64,000 bases of DNA from Ruminiclostridium josui JCM 17888 (GCF_000526495.1 NZ_JAGE01000001.1:3472501-3536500), one strand, 5' to 3'. Positions 22,055 through 31,672 are shown, numbered from the stretch's first letter. Numbers and translations: made by a program. Notes: generated by a model not told the origin, from the sequence alone.

Positions 22055-22747
22055 TTGATTTTAAATTTAAAGGGAAGGCTCAAGTTAATTGCGGATAAAG
22101 TTCCTAAATGTAATGTATTGGCTGACATAGGAACTGATCATGCATATATTCCTATTTATTTGGTTCGAAATGGTGTTTGTAAAAAGGCAATTGCGTCAGA
22201 TATTAAAATAGGTCCTGTGAAGATAGCTAGTAATAATATTTCTTTGTATAAATTATCTGAAAAGATCGAAACAAGACTTGGCAATGGATTGGATACTATA
22301 GAAATTGACGAAGCGGACACAATAATCATTGCCGGAATGGGCGGAACGCTTCTGACGGAGCTTTTAGAGGCCAACAAGCAAAAAGCGGTTAATGCTAATG
22401 CGCTGGTATTACAGCCTATGAATGATCTTCATGTTATACGAAAATGGCTGTATGACAACGCTTTTGAAATATATGATGAAGAAATTGTTGCGGAAGGCCC
22501 TAAAATGTACTGTGTGATTTGTACCAAATTTAATGGAAAGAAAAAGCAATACACTGATTTTGAACTTCATGTGGGACAAAGCCTTATTGAAAAGAAAGAT
22601 CCTTTGCTTGCATCATATTGCAAAATGAAGGTAAAGCAAATTGACAGGGTACTTGAACAATTAGAAGATATGAAAGAAAATGATGTTCTTAAAAGTCAAT
22701 ATATAAGACAAAAAAAAGATTATATAAATTTGATAGAAAAACTTTAA
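22055..22747 (+). CDS. trmK: tRNA (adenine(22)-N1)-methyltransferase
   Basis: Methylates A22 in the D-loop of tRNAs using SAM. ADIGTDHAYIPI near residue 22 is the SAM-binding segment; IIIAGMGGTLLTELL and LVLQPMND match TrmK. The C-terminal ~60 residues form a helical, lysine-rich tail. TTG 22055 follows GGAGG (22044-22048), giving about 230 residues. It lies 25 nt before the Nif3-like gene; this trmK-nif3 pairing after rpoD is common in Firmicutes. Confidence 0.93.
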   Translation: MILNLKGRLKLIADKVPKCNVLADIGTDHAYIPIYLVRNGVCKKAIASDIKIGPVKIASNNISLYKLSEKIETRLGNGLDTIEIDEADTIIIAGMGGTLLTELLEANKQKAVNANALVLQPMNDLHVIRKWLYDNAFEIYDEEIVAEGPKMYCVICTKFNGKKKQYTDFELHVGQSLIEKKDPLLASYCKMKVKQIDRVLEQLEDMKENDVLKSQYIRQKKDYINLIEKL

Positions 22748-22772
22748 ATATATAACTGTAAGGTGAAGAAAA

Positions 22773-23567
22773 ATGAATGTTGGAGATATAATTAATTACT
22801 TAAATGAAATTGCGCCTTGGCAATATGCTGAGGAGTGGGATAGTGTAGGACTGATGGTGGGCAGCAGGAACAGCAATGTATCAAAAATACTTCTTTGTAT
22901 GGATGTAACATCTGACGTGATTTCTGAAGCTGTTGAAAATGGTGCTCAAATGATTCTTTCCCATCACCCTTTTATTTTTTCAAAGCTAAAAGCTATAGAT
23001 ATGGAAAACTTCAAGGGAGAACAGATTGTAAAGCTGATAAAAAGTAATGTAACAGTTGTCAGTGCACATACAAATCTTGATACTGCTCCAGGTGGGGTTA
23101 ATGACACTTTGGCGGAGACATTACACCTGATAAATTGTCATAATTTGAAACCATACATTCCGAAAGGCTCAAATTGTGATTTAGGAATGGGAAAGATAGG
23201 CGAGTTACTGGATTATAAAAGTTTTGATGATTTTGTCAAAGACATTAAGAAAAACTTAGGTATAGAGAATCTCAGGATAATAGGTAAAAAACCTGAAAAG
23301 GTAAAAAATATTGGAGTGTTTTGCGGAAGTTTTGATGGCGATTTAGAGAACTTAAAAAGCCGCAAGGTAGATGTTTTAGTAACAGGTGATATAAAATACC
23401 ATACTGCGCTGGATGCAGCTCAAATGGGCCTTTGTATCGTTGATGCGGGGCATTTTGCAACAGAAAGAATCATTCTCCATAAATTAAAGGATACATTAAA
23501 CAAGAGATTTAAGGAACTTGATATAATTTGTAGTAAAGTGGAAATTGACCCATTTACTTTTGCTTGA
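22773..23567 (+). CDS. Nif3-like dinuclear metal-binding protein
   Basis: Member of the Nif3/YqfO/GTP cyclohydrolase I type 2-like family, which forms hexameric rings with a two-metal site. Metal ligands are seen in LSHHPFIF (two histidines), SAHTNLDTAPGGVND and the late DAGHFATE. Length 264 is the short form without the insert domain of B. subtilis YqfO. The biochemical role of the family is not firmly known. It is downstream of trmK on the same transcript. Confidence 0.92.
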   Translation: MNVGDIINYLNEIAPWQYAEEWDSVGLMVGSRNSNVSKILLCMDVTSDVISEAVENGAQMILSHHPFIFSKLKAIDMENFKGEQIVKLIKSNVTVVSAHTNLDTAPGGVNDTLAETLHLINCHNLKPYIPKGSNCDLGMGKIGELLDYKSFDDFVKDIKKNLGIENLRIIGKKPEKVKNIGVFCGSFDGDLENLKSRKVDVLVTGDIKYHTALDAAQMGLCIVDAGHFATERIILHKLKDTLNKRFKELDIICSKVEIDPFTFA

Positions 23568-23627
23568 CTTATATTACTTCAGCATCTATAATTAATAGTC
23601 CTAAGAGAATTTTAACGTTCTCAATTT

Positions 23628-23979
23628 ATGAGTAAGCCAGATGATCGCAGATACTGCCTGAAAAGGCGTAGATGAGGAAAGTCCGGGCTCCATAGGGCAA
23701 TGGTGCCGGGTAACTCCCGGTGAAGGTGACTTTAAGGAAAGTGCAACAGAGATATACCGCCATATTAGGTTTGCCTTATATGGTAAGGGTGGAAAGGCGA
23801 GGTAAGAGCTCACCAGCGACTTGGCGACTTGTCGGCTATGTAAACCCCACCTGGAGCAACACCGTGGAGGGACGCAATGACTGCCCGTCAGTCCCGGGGA
23901 GGTGGCTTGAGCCATGCAGAAATGTATGGCCTAGATAGATGATCATCAAATACAGAACCCGGCTTATAGGCTTACTCAT
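23628..23979 (+). ncRNA. rnpB: RNase P RNA, type A
   Basis: The catalytic RNA that trims the 5' ends of tRNA precursors. The conserved cores GAGGAAAGTCCGGGCTCCATAGGGCA (positions about 23671-23700) and GGTAAGAGCTCACCAGCGA are present, with TAAACCCCACCTGGAGCAA, GCCTAGATAGATGATCATC and the final ACAGAACCCGGCTTATAG. The termini ATGAGTAAGCC and GGCTTACTCAT pair. The overall layout matches the ancestral type A fold rather than the Bacillus type B. Confidence 0.97.
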
Positions 23980-23986
23980 TAAATTT

Positions 23987-24010
23987 TAGCTCTGAGAAAT
24001 CAGGGCTATT
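23987..24010 (+). terminator. Terminator of rnpB
   Basis: AGCTCTGA-GAAA-TCAGGGCT forms an 8-bp stem with a GNRA-like loop, followed by a moderately T-rich tail. Confidence 0.7.
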
Positions 24011-24079
24011 ATTATGTTCAAAAACGCAATATATGGTATAAACAATACAAGACAATACGACATATTGAGGTTGATAATA

Positions 24080-24157
24080 ATGCAAATTAATAATAAGTAT
24101 GGAATAAAATGGTATAACTGTTGCTATTCGTTGAGTAATATTGGGAAAAGTCGCTAA
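24080..24157 (+). CDS. Possible 25-residue ORF or gene remnant
   Basis: ATG 24080 follows GAGG by about 10 nt and encodes a 25-residue basic peptide ending in NIGKSR. It sits between rnpB and the candidate attachment repeats, so it may be a remnant at the edge of the accessory region. Coding is unproven. Confidence 0.25.
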   Translation: MQINNKYGIKWYNCCYSLSNIGKSR

Positions 24158-24161
24158 AGAT

Positions 24162-24181
24162 TTGCACAAAAATTGCACAAA
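24162..24181 (+). repeat. Tandem TTGCACAAA repeats, possible attachment-site remnant
   Basis: TTGCACAAA occurs twice 11 nt apart (24162-24170 and 24173-24181). They lie just after rnpB, where the sequence changes from core to accessory content. Similar motifs near integrase ends in Firmicutes suggest an attachment-site arm. The partner site is not in this window. Confidence 0.35.
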
Positions 24182-24305
24182 CAGAAAATAAGTGTTTTAG
24201 TAGTATCAAAATAATTATATAATCTATATGGATGCTCTTGGGAAATAATAATTCCAGCATATTTAATACAGTATAAAAAAAGAACAAGGTACAGAGGGTG
24301 ATAAC

Positions 24306-25154
24306 TTGAAGCTATATAAATATTTAATTATTGATGATGCAGTAAAAGATGAACTTCTAAAGCCATACTATAAATATGATGAACCGAAATATTATTTAAA
24401 TAACGAAAAGAATAATAGAATTTATTTTTATGAAAATAAAAAAGATATTGCATTCATGAGTTTCAAATACCAAAACGTTAAAACAGATATCTTTGAAAAT
24501 AAACCTGTGTGGGCTTATGTTATTATTGATAATAATCGTAATATTATAAATGCAATTAGAGAACACAAAAATTGGAGCACTGATAAGGATTATAAGAAAC
24601 CTTTTAAACCAGGTACGGAAACAGGGCGAATTTTAGTAGAAGACATTTCAGATACAAGGGTATATAATTTATTGCCCTCTTGTATAAGAGTAGGTGGTAT
24701 TTTAGGTGCAGGCAACAATGGAAGAAGGGCTCTAACTTTACAACAGTTAATACTTACAACTGTGGCAAATGATTATAAACATAAAGAAAGGAATAGCGTG
24801 CTTTATGAATTAAATAACAGTAACATAAAGATTGAAAAGATTCATCATAGAGCACATACATTTGATAATAGGTTAGGTTATCTAGAACCAATGACTGTTA
24901 GTGCACATAGAAAGGTACATAGTAAATGGGAAAAAGAACAAAATGATGTTAACAGACCTAATAAAGTTGAACTATGGGAAAGCTATAGTAGCTTGCTTTA
25001 TTGTGATTGTGCTGACGAAGATTGCTCAAACTGTAATGCAGTTCTTCGAATAAGTACAGCAGAGCAGTTTAATGAGTTTATCAAACAAATAACAAGTGAT
25101 GAATATATGAAATTACAAAGGAAAATTGTTTCTCCAGCATTTTATAGAAAGTAA
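24306..25154 (+). CDS. Unrecognised protein with an HNH-like His/Asn cluster
   Basis: I do not recognise this 282-residue protein. Near residues 179-205 it has KIHHRAHTFDNRLGY...SAHRKVHSKW, a spacing like the metal/phosphate site of HNH endonucleases. Near 236-248 a CDCADEDCSNC cluster could bind zinc. No membrane segment. The TTG start follows GAGGGTG. It is the first full gene of the accessory region, monocistronic, with a strong terminator. A nuclease role is an inference. Confidence 0.6.
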   Translation: MKLYKYLIIDDAVKDELLKPYYKYDEPKYYLNNEKNNRIYFYENKKDIAFMSFKYQNVKTDIFENKPVWAYVIIDNNRNIINAIREHKNWSTDKDYKKPFKPGTETGRILVEDISDTRVYNLLPSCIRVGGILGAGNNGRRALTLQQLILTTVANDYKHKERNSVLYELNNSNIKIEKIHHRAHTFDNRLGYLEPMTVSAHRKVHSKWEKEQNDVNRPNKVELWESYSSLLYCDCADEDCSNCNAVLRISTAEQFNEFIKQITSDEYMKLQRKIVSPAFYRK

Positions 25155-25176
25155 ATTAATTGTTTAAATAAAGGGA

Positions 25177-25215
25177 GCCTCACTCTGTTTAAAAAAACAG
25201 AGTGAGGCTTATTTC
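25177..25215 (+). terminator. Terminator after the HNH-like gene
   Basis: GCCTCACTCTGTTT and AAACAGAGTGAGGC form a perfect stem, followed by a short T-rich tail. Confidence 0.85.
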
Positions 25216-25325
25216 TGTTATAAGATGAAAAAATTTTTATTAAAAATGAGAACTAACCACTTTACAATATACATTTCAATAAGAAAAAGCATAAACAAAT
25301 TAATTAATGAAAGGGTGTTTATGCT

Positions 25326-26951
25326 ATGAAGAAAATCAAAAAAGCAAATTTGGATAGAACCTATCAAATTAAGGTAGAGGGTGGTACAGTGGGGGTAGAC
25401 ATTGTATCCAATATCACAACGGAAAAGGAGTATTACAGGTTTGTATTTGCAAAAGACGATGGGCGAATATCGGATCCGGTGAGAGTTAGCAGAAACGAAC
25501 TTAACAAAGTGACAATGCTGAGGAATTTAGGGAATGATTGGGATGGTAGTGTAACAGATGCACTTCGTGTTAGTGTTGAAGAAAAATATAAGGAAATTCC
25601 TGTTAAGTATGAGTACTCTGAAGGATATGGATGGCAATGTTATGAGATTGAAGGAACTGGTGAAATTGGTCAGGTATATTTTAATGGTTCTAGCATTGTA
25701 GGTTTATACAAGGAATATCCACTTGCTGACAATGAGTACCATTTAAAAAAGGCTGGTAACCTACAAAATTGTATTGATATCTGCAATAATGTAATGAATG
25801 ACAAAACATATACTCAAATCATACTTGCATCTTCCTTAGCATCGGTGATAGCAGGAGCGTTGAACTTAAAAACAGTTATTATAAACATTGAAGGAAAAAC
25901 GTCTCAAGGAAAGACTACAATCATGATGTTATGTGCTTCCTTTTGGAGTAACAAGGAGGATAAGAACATATCAACATCATGGTATAATACCGATAATGCA
26001 CTTGTAAGCATGCTAAATGGAAATGAAGGAGTGTTATTCATAATTGATGATACATCTAAGGGTGAGCGCAAGGACTATACATCAATAGTCTATGATATCG
26101 AAAATGGTACATCAAAGGGTCGATTAAACAGAATGTTTGAGGTTGATAACCAAGTCTCATGGCATACCATAGTACTTAGTTCTTCTGAGACAAGCCTTTA
26201 TGCAAAATGTGATGAAACGAAGAAAGGGTTGCTACGGAGACTAGTAGAAATCTCAGTTTACCCAGGCGACCTAATTGATAATGTGGAAACAGCGGATGAA
26301 ATTAACAGGGTTATTGATAAGAACTACGGACATATAGGTATGGAATTCGTCAATTATTTATTTAAAGAAGGACTGCATAACAATGAGTTTGAGGGACTTA
26401 GAGAGCTATACAATGAGGAGAAAAGGAAATTGCAGGATAGAGTAGGAGCAGATGGTATTTACAAAGGAATTGCTGAGAAATTGGCAACTATTATGTTGGC
26501 AGCGAAAGTTGCGAAGAACTCAATGGACTTGCAGTTCGACATTGAGGAAATGGAAGATGCAATGATTGAAATTATTAAGATAAATGCTGAGAAATTTAAG
26601 GATTCAATTGGTGATAGGATATCAGTTGAGGACGCTTATGAGGAGTTATGTAAATACGCAAGGGAAAACTGTAGGGCATATGAGCAGCCTGACAAATATA
26701 ATATTCCTGTACATAATTTCAATGAGCAGGCAGCAGCCATGAAATACGCCAACCCAAAAGAACTGAAGATTGAGCTAATGAAAATTGGTGCTGTCAAGTT
26801 TGGGGTAGGTGGATGTGGTTTTGACAGTCAAGGTAGGCCTGAATGGGATAATACAATGAACGTGAAAAAGGTGGAAAATGAAGTAAAACCTTATAAAAAG
26901 GTTATCAGCATTTATAAGAACGTCACATTTGAGGGGGCAAAACTGGCATGA
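25326..26951 (+). CDS. DUF927-family NTPase/helicase-like protein
   Basis: A 541-residue protein with a P-loop GKTSQGKTT near residue 189 and an acidic strand LFIIDDTSKG near 237 that fits Walker B. The upstream segment with WDGS and GWQCYEI and the central ASSLASVIAGALNL match the DUF927 family, found in phages and integrative elements and thought to act as replication-type helicases. The gene overlaps the following methylase by 4 nt (ATGA), so they are translated together. A role in element replication is inferred. Confidence 0.8.
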   Translation: MKKIKKANLDRTYQIKVEGGTVGVDIVSNITTEKEYYRFVFAKDDGRISDPVRVSRNELNKVTMLRNLGNDWDGSVTDALRVSVEEKYKEIPVKYEYSEGYGWQCYEIEGTGEIGQVYFNGSSIVGLYKEYPLADNEYHLKKAGNLQNCIDICNNVMNDKTYTQIILASSLASVIAGALNLKTVIINIEGKTSQGKTTIMMLCASFWSNKEDKNISTSWYNTDNALVSMLNGNEGVLFIIDDTSKGERKDYTSIVYDIENGTSKGRLNRMFEVDNQVSWHTIVLSSSETSLYAKCDETKKGLLRRLVEISVYPGDLIDNVETADEINRVIDKNYGHIGMEFVNYLFKEGLHNNEFEGLRELYNEEKRKLQDRVGADGIYKGIAEKLATIMLAAKVAKNSMDLQFDIEEMEDAMIEIIKINAEKFKDSIGDRISVEDAYEELCKYARENCRAYEQPDKYNIPVHNFNEQAAAMKYANPKELKIELMKIGAVKFGVGGCGFDSQGRPEWDNTMNVKKVENEVKPYKKVISIYKNVTFEGAKLA

Positions 26952-27883
26952 GAAACTTATCCTTGTTCAGTTATTTTGGAGGAAAGAATCGGTTATCTAG
27001 GAGGCTGGCAGATAGGATTAAGTATAAAGAAATTCGAATATTCATTGAAGGGTTTGCTGGAAGTGCTGCTTTATCACTCAATAAACCTAACCATAATCAT
27101 AGGATATGCAATGACCTTAATCCTAAAATCTTTTTAGTGTTACAAGCATTAAGCCGGAAAGATAGCGCAAATGAATTTATTAGATGCATGTTCCAAACGA
27201 AATATAGTCAAGAGTGTTTCAATAAAGCTCAAAATGAATGGGCAAGATACGATGAAGAATTTAATAAGCTAATTCCTGAGATGTTAAAAATGACTGAGTT
27301 TACACCGGAACTGTTTGAAAAGGCAAATAACATGTGGAAGTCAATCATTCATGAAGAAAATGCTGTTGAAATGGCTGTTCATGCCTTAGTCTTGTTAAAG
27401 CAAAGCTACAATGGACTTATGAAACGCTGGCGGGGTATAAAAAATGGTGATGAAGGCTTCAGATATGAGCAACAACTAAATTATCTTCGTGACATTGCAG
27501 AAAAGCTAGAAGGAACTGAAGTATACAACGTCAATACAATAATGCTCATTAATAAGTATAGGGACTGTAAAGATGTTTTCTTTTACTTAGATCCTCCATA
27601 TGAAATGAGAACTAGAGGCAAGAAAAAGACAGAAAGGAAAAGTGACTATGAAATAGAAATGCCGGATGAAATACAGTTAGAGTTTATAAAGGCTGTTAAA
27701 GATGCTAAATGCCCTATTATAATTTCCGGATATAAGCGGAATAACAAGAGCATATATGACAATCTTGTAGATAATGGGCATTGGAAATGTGAAATGTTTG
27801 CTGAAGTTCATAAATCCTCAGCAATAACTAGTGCTGGTACTACAAAGCCGGTAGATGTAGAATTCATTTGGTATAATTTTTAG
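26948..27883 (+). CDS. Dam-type DNA adenine methyltransferase (D12 class)
   Basis: N6-adenine methylase of the alpha/D12 family. FSYFGGKNRLSRRL at residues 7-20 and EGFAGSAAL (about 36-44) are the SAM-binding motifs; FYLDPPYEM near 213-221 is catalytic motif IV. Length 311 is normal. No matching restriction enzyme is adjacent, so it is likely a solitary methylase that marks the element or protects it from host restriction (inference). It is coupled to the DUF927 gene. Confidence 0.9.
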   Translation: MRNLSLFSYFGGKNRLSRRLADRIKYKEIRIFIEGFAGSAALSLNKPNHNHRICNDLNPKIFLVLQALSRKDSANEFIRCMFQTKYSQECFNKAQNEWARYDEEFNKLIPEMLKMTEFTPELFEKANNMWKSIIHEENAVEMAVHALVLLKQSYNGLMKRWRGIKNGDEGFRYEQQLNYLRDIAEKLEGTEVYNVNTIMLINKYRDCKDVFFYLDPPYEMRTRGKKKTERKSDYEIEMPDEIQLEFIKAVKDAKCPIIISGYKRNNKSIYDNLVDNGHWKCEMFAEVHKSSAITSAGTTKPVDVEFIWYNF

Positions 27884-28078
27884 TTACCTGATTACCCGAT
27901 TACCCAACATTTTGAATGATGGTATGAATAAAAGGGAATTGATTTGTCAAATGTTGTACTGAAAAGACTGTTAATTTTATATTATCATTCACAGTCATGG
28001 AATGTACATCAATGAATTAACATTTAAGAAAGGAACAATAAATAAAGAAGTTACTTTTTATGGCATTGATATACATTC

Positions 28079-28273
28079 TTGGATAGCCTTGAGGAAGCTA
28101 TAAGTGTATATCATAATTGTAAAAATGATATGGTATATTTAGCTGTAGACACAAATCTTGATAATAAATGTAAATTCAGGGTTGTTAAAGCTTATGTACT
28201 AGTAAACGAGACAGATATTAGTCTTTCAATTGTTTTAGAAGAAGATAAAGAGTTGATAATATCTGAGAAATAA
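28079..28273 (+). CDS. Small hypothetical ORF
   Basis: A TTG-started 64-residue acidic protein (DSLEEAISVYHN... to ...ELIISEK). No good ribosome site is visible before the TTG, and an overlapping short ATG frame precedes it. Not recognised; coding is uncertain. Confidence 0.4.
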   Translation: MDSLEEAISVYHNCKNDMVYLAVDTNLDNKCKFRVVKAYVLVNETDISLSIVLEEDKELIISEK

Positions 28274-28466
28274 TAAGCTAATTACATAGAGAAATTTGTC
28301 ATTTGCCCCAGCAGAAATGTTGGAGCTTTTTCTTTTTTATAAGCAGGCTATATAATGGTCAAAACTTTGAAGTTATGGTTATAAAAATTCTGTTATGAGT
28401 TAATGGGGTTTTGGGTGGTGTCAAAACCAATAGTCAAAAGGTGTCAGAAGAAGGGAGTGAGAAAAA

Positions 28467-29042
28467 ATGATATATGGATATGCACGAGTATCTACAAGGG
28501 GGCAGGCAACAAAAGGGAACAGTCTGGAGGAACAAGAAAAAAGCTTAAAAGAAGCTGGATGTAGCATTATTTATGAAGATGCTTATACCGGAACAAAGGT
28601 TGATAGACCTAAATTTAATGAGTTAATCAAAATATTGGAGCCCGGAGATATGTTAGTAGTAACTAAATTAGACAGATTTGCAAGAAGCTTGACTCAAGGA
28701 AGTGAGCTGGTAACCGAGCTTATTAAAAGGGGCATAAAGGTTAATATATTAAACATTGGAATGATGGATAATACTCCAGCAAGTAAATTGATAAGAAATA
28801 TATTCTTTTCTTTTGCCGAGTTTGAGCGAGATATGATTGTTGAACGAACTCAAGAAGGGAAGGCAATAGCAAAGGAAAAGGATGGCTTTCATGAAGGTAG
28901 ACCTAAAAAATATACTACTACACAGATTGATATGGCGGTAGGTTTATTGGAGAAGTATTCATATTCTGATGTTGAAAAAATGACTCAGATAAGCAAATCA
29001 ACATTAGTAAGAGCTGTGAGAGAAAGAAGATTAGGACGGTGA
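28467..29042 (+). CDS. Serine recombinase, resolvase/invertase family
   Basis: Small serine recombinase (191 residues). YARVST puts the catalytic serine at residue 9 with Arg7; KLDRFARS supplies Arg70 and Arg73. The E-helix segment ([19 protein letters not shown]) and the GRPKKY linker are present, with a C-terminal helix-turn-helix (about 160-190). The active site looks intact. It probably resolves or inverts element DNA. It is followed 6 nt later by an HNH gene and then a serine-less relative. Confidence 0.93.
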   Translation: MIYGYARVSTRGQATKGNSLEEQEKSLKEAGCSIIYEDAYTGTKVDRPKFNELIKILEPGDMLVVTKLDRFARSLTQGSELVTELIKRGIKVNILNIGMMDNTPASKLIRNIFFSFAEFERDMIVERTQEGKAIAKEKDGFHEGRPKKYTTTQIDMAVGLLEKYSYSDVEKMTQISKSTLVRAVRERRLGR

Positions 29043-29048
29043 TTATAA

Positions 29049-29360
29049 ATGTTCCAACCACTTTTCATACCAGGTACTAATGAAATGATTTGGACATACG
29101 AGCAATATTTGGAAAGCAGGCATTGGCAATGTGTAAGATGGCAGTTTGAACAGCTTTTTCCGAAAGTTTGCTTGCTTTGCGGATGTATATACAATTTGAA
29201 TATACATCACCTCACGTATGAGAGAATTGGAAGGGAGCTCCCAAGTGATTTAGTTTATCTTTGCGCGACATGCCATAAGTCTTGGCATGCTTATCTGAAC
29301 TACAATAGAGCAATTGAGAAAAGTCTTTACAAGCAGCAAAGATACTTTATGAGGTTTTAG
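29049..29360 (+). CDS. Small HNH endonuclease-like protein
   Basis: A 103-residue protein with CLLCGC, NIHHLTYERIGRE and LVYLCATCHKSWH. Two CxxC pairs and the HH...H pattern match zinc-containing HNH nucleases such as those of mobile elements and phages. It is placed between two resolvase-family genes and probably translated with them (6 and 15 nt gaps). Confidence 0.85.
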   Translation: MFQPLFIPGTNEMIWTYEQYLESRHWQCVRWQFEQLFPKVCLLCGCIYNLNIHHLTYERIGRELPSDLVYLCATCHKSWHAYLNYNRAIEKSLYKQQRYFMRF

Positions 29361-29375
29361 GAAGGAGTTGATTAA

Positions 29376-29918
29376 ATGAGGTTTATAGGCTATACAAGAG
29401 GGTTTACTCAACAGGAGCTAAACAGGCAAGCTGAAGTATTGATGACATATACTGATACAGAGTATATAATTTCTGACATAGTGCATAAAGATAAAAATGA
29501 TTGGACTTATCGAAATAGCAGAATAAATAATATAGAAAGTGGTTGTACTCTGGTGGTTGAGTCAATAGTACATATCACTAATGATATTAATGATCTAATA
29601 GACCTGATTGAAATGCTAGATACTAGAGGTATAGGACTGATGGCGTATAATGAGTTTATTGCTACTGCTAGTTCATTTGGTAGGGGGATGGTTGATCTGT
29701 TACGTGGTGCAAAGGGAATTATTGATTCTTATAAGAGAAAAAATATTCCAGTACCCAAAACAAAATCCATGCAAAGAATTCAAAATGGGTTGGAGCAGAT
29801 TGAAAAGAAGTACAAAGCTGCTGTAAAGAAGGAGATACAAGAAATTCCTTTAGATAATAAGGTTATAGCGGGTGTTGCCAGCAATATCAGTTTAGGTGAC
29901 TTTGAAAAGCAAGAATAG
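29376..29918 (+). CDS. Resolvase-fold protein lacking catalytic residues
   Basis: The 180-residue product starts MRFIGYTRGFT, parallel to the YARVST of resolvases, but the nucleophile position is Phe10 and the later arginines are missing (VVESIVHITND in place of LDRFARS). Size and order of secondary-structure-like segments keep the fold. It is therefore probably a non-catalytic paralogue: an accessory subunit, a regulator or a DNA-binding protein. The C-terminal 70 residues are basic and helical. Followed by a terminator. Confidence 0.65.
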   Translation: MRFIGYTRGFTQQELNRQAEVLMTYTDTEYIISDIVHKDKNDWTYRNSRINNIESGCTLVVESIVHITNDINDLIDLIEMLDTRGIGLMAYNEFIATASSFGRGMVDLLRGAKGIIDSYKRKNIPVPKTKSMQRIQNGLEQIEKKYKAAVKKEIQEIPLDNKVIAGVASNISLGDFEKQE

Positions 29919-29971
29919 TATTAGTGTGGATATTTTTAGCTCTAAAAATAAATAAATATAACCATATAAAA

Positions 29972-30014
29972 AATGTGAATGCTTGTTAATCAATAATTCG
30001 AGCATTCTTTTTTT
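29972..30014 (+). terminator. Terminator of the recombinase operon
   Basis: GAATGCT, a 17-nt loop and AGCATTC followed by seven T. Confidence 0.8.
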
Positions 30015-30206
30015 ATGAAATAAACCTGCATTATGTCAATTGAGTTAAATAATAATGGTTGAAGTTTTCAATAGGGTTTTATATTGGTAGGGTGATAAAA
30101 GGGTGTCAAAAAGAGTCACAGCAAGCCAGAGGGGTATTTCAAAAGGTTAAGTAAAGAGGAATTAAAATGGTGAGTCTATTGAAATTTTCAATTAATAGTT
30201 TATGAA

Positions 30207-30331
30207 AGACCAGCTAATTAAAGTCAAGAGTTTTTAAGAAAAAGCTTTATGAATTTTTGAAAACTCCTGACATAGAAAAAATGCATAACAACAAGACCAC
30301 CTTTGCGAAGTAGACATAAAATAGCTGGTCT
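30207..30331. repeat. Nested inverted repeats left of the IS110 element
   Basis: AGACCAGCTA (30207-30216) is perfectly repeated in reverse at 30322-30331. Inside, GTCAAGAGTTTTT (30223-30235) pairs with GAAAACTCCTGAC (30259-30271) with mismatches. The stretch has no gene. It could be a structured RNA, a recombination site or a remnant of another element. Confidence 0.45.
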
Positions 30332-30379
30332 AAAATGAAATACTGATCCTTGAAAACTAAACATCAAGTGCAGGTACTG

Positions 30380-31672
30380 CTAAGCTGCTATATGCTTTGC
30401 TGCTAATATCTGAGCATGTTCCTGAGGACTGCGTAACTGGTACGGTTTTCTGTCCCTTAGAACAGCAAAGATGTAAATGATGATCTTACGCATAACTGCT
30501 CCCAAAGCTACCTTCTTAGGTTTACTCTGGCATTTTTGCTTGTAGAATTCAAGTAATACAGGGTTGCAAGCCTCTTTATTCCGCTTAGTTCGGATATTGG
30601 CAAGAGCAGTTGTAAAAAGAACCCTGCGAAGTAGCCTGGAACCTCTCTTGGACATTTTATTCCGTGTGCCGGTAAATTCTCCGGATTGCATCACAGAGGG
30701 GTCAATGCCAAAGTAAGCAACCAGTTTTCCCGGCTTAGAGAAAGCGGAAAAATCGCCGATTTCTGCTAGAATGGTGGCAGCAGTAAGAAGGCCAATACCT
30801 GGCAGGCTCTGAAAAAGTTCAAGAGTTAATGCTAGCATGGGCATATCCTTTGCCATATCTTCAGCGATCAATAGATGAATGGTTTTTAGGACCTTCGCCA
30901 AGTTATCTTCCAGAGTTCTGATCATGGATATGTAGACACCCAGCATAGCAATGTTCGAGGAATTATGAACAGTCAAAGGCGCAAACTCTCTGGCTTTGGA
31001 GACCAAAAGATTATACTTTGCAGTTGACCACTTAAGGCTTCTGCGAGAATTCTTCTGGATCAGTGCAATCAACTTGTTCCTGTTCGCTTTAAGAATATGC
31101 GCAGGCGTAGGATATTTCTCCAATACTGCAAGAGCAGCCTTTGAAAAGATGTTGGGGAATACATCCTTGAAGTTTAACATGAGTTGGTCAACAATACCCG
31201 TAAGCCTGTTTTTGTAGGCAGTAAGTTCGTCAGAGAGCTTGTAGTACTGTCGGCAAAGACTTCGCAGGCATTCAATATCCTCATCGGGGATATTAGTAGT
31301 TTTAAGCTCCTGAAATCTGTATAGCAGGGCAATTTTCCGGGCATCAGCTTTATCATTTTTCACTTTTCTGATTCCAATATTTTTGATAGAATCAGTCTGG
31401 ATGGGGTTTATGATGGAGACCTCCAATCCAGCTTTACAAAGTGAATGGAAAAGGATTTTGTGATAGTGCCCGGTGGATTCCATGACGACGAAAGGCCTAG
31501 AATCAAAGTCCTTTTCCGTTTTTTTCAGTAATTCAACGACTCTTTCAACGTCAGAACTGGAATCATGGTGGATCTTCATGCGGGCAATCACTTCATTGGA
31601 TGGAGAAAGAATTGCCATCTCACTGAAGAATTTACCTACATCGATTCCTGCAATAGGTCTGAAATTCATCAA
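30380..31672 (-). CDS. IS110-family transposase (DEDD / Transposase_20)
   Basis: A 430-residue transposase. The RuvC-like N-terminal domain shows AGIDVGK, VMESTGHYH and KNDKADARKIA, which give the D-E-D-D residues. The C-terminal Transposase_20 domain has SLPGIGLLTAATILAEIGD (about residue 290) and PSVMQSGEFTG, where the IS110 catalytic serine is expected. The frame is intact, so the element may be active. Targeting by the family uses a non-coding bridge RNA from the flanking region. Confidence 0.93.
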   Translation of the reverse strand: MMNFRPIAGIDVGKFFSEMAILSPSNEVIARMKIHHDSSSDVERVVELLKKTEKDFDSRPFVVMESTGHYHKILFHSLCKAGLEVSIINPIQTDSIKNIGIRKVKNDKADARKIALLYRFQELKTTNIPDEDIECLRSLCRQYYKLSDELTAYKNRLTGIVDQLMLNFKDVFPNIFSKAALAVLEKYPTPAHILKANRNKLIALIQKNSRRSLKWSTAKYNLLVSKAREFAPLTVHNSSNIAMLGVYISMIRTLEDNLAKVLKTIHLLIAEDMAKDMPMLALTLELFQSLPGIGLLTAATILAEIGDFSAFSKPGKLVAYFGIDPSVMQSGEFTGTRNKMSKRGSRLLRRVLFTTALANIRTKRNKEACNPVLLEFYKQKCQSKPKKVALGAVMRKIIIYIFAVLRDRKPYQLRSPQEHAQILAAKHIAA

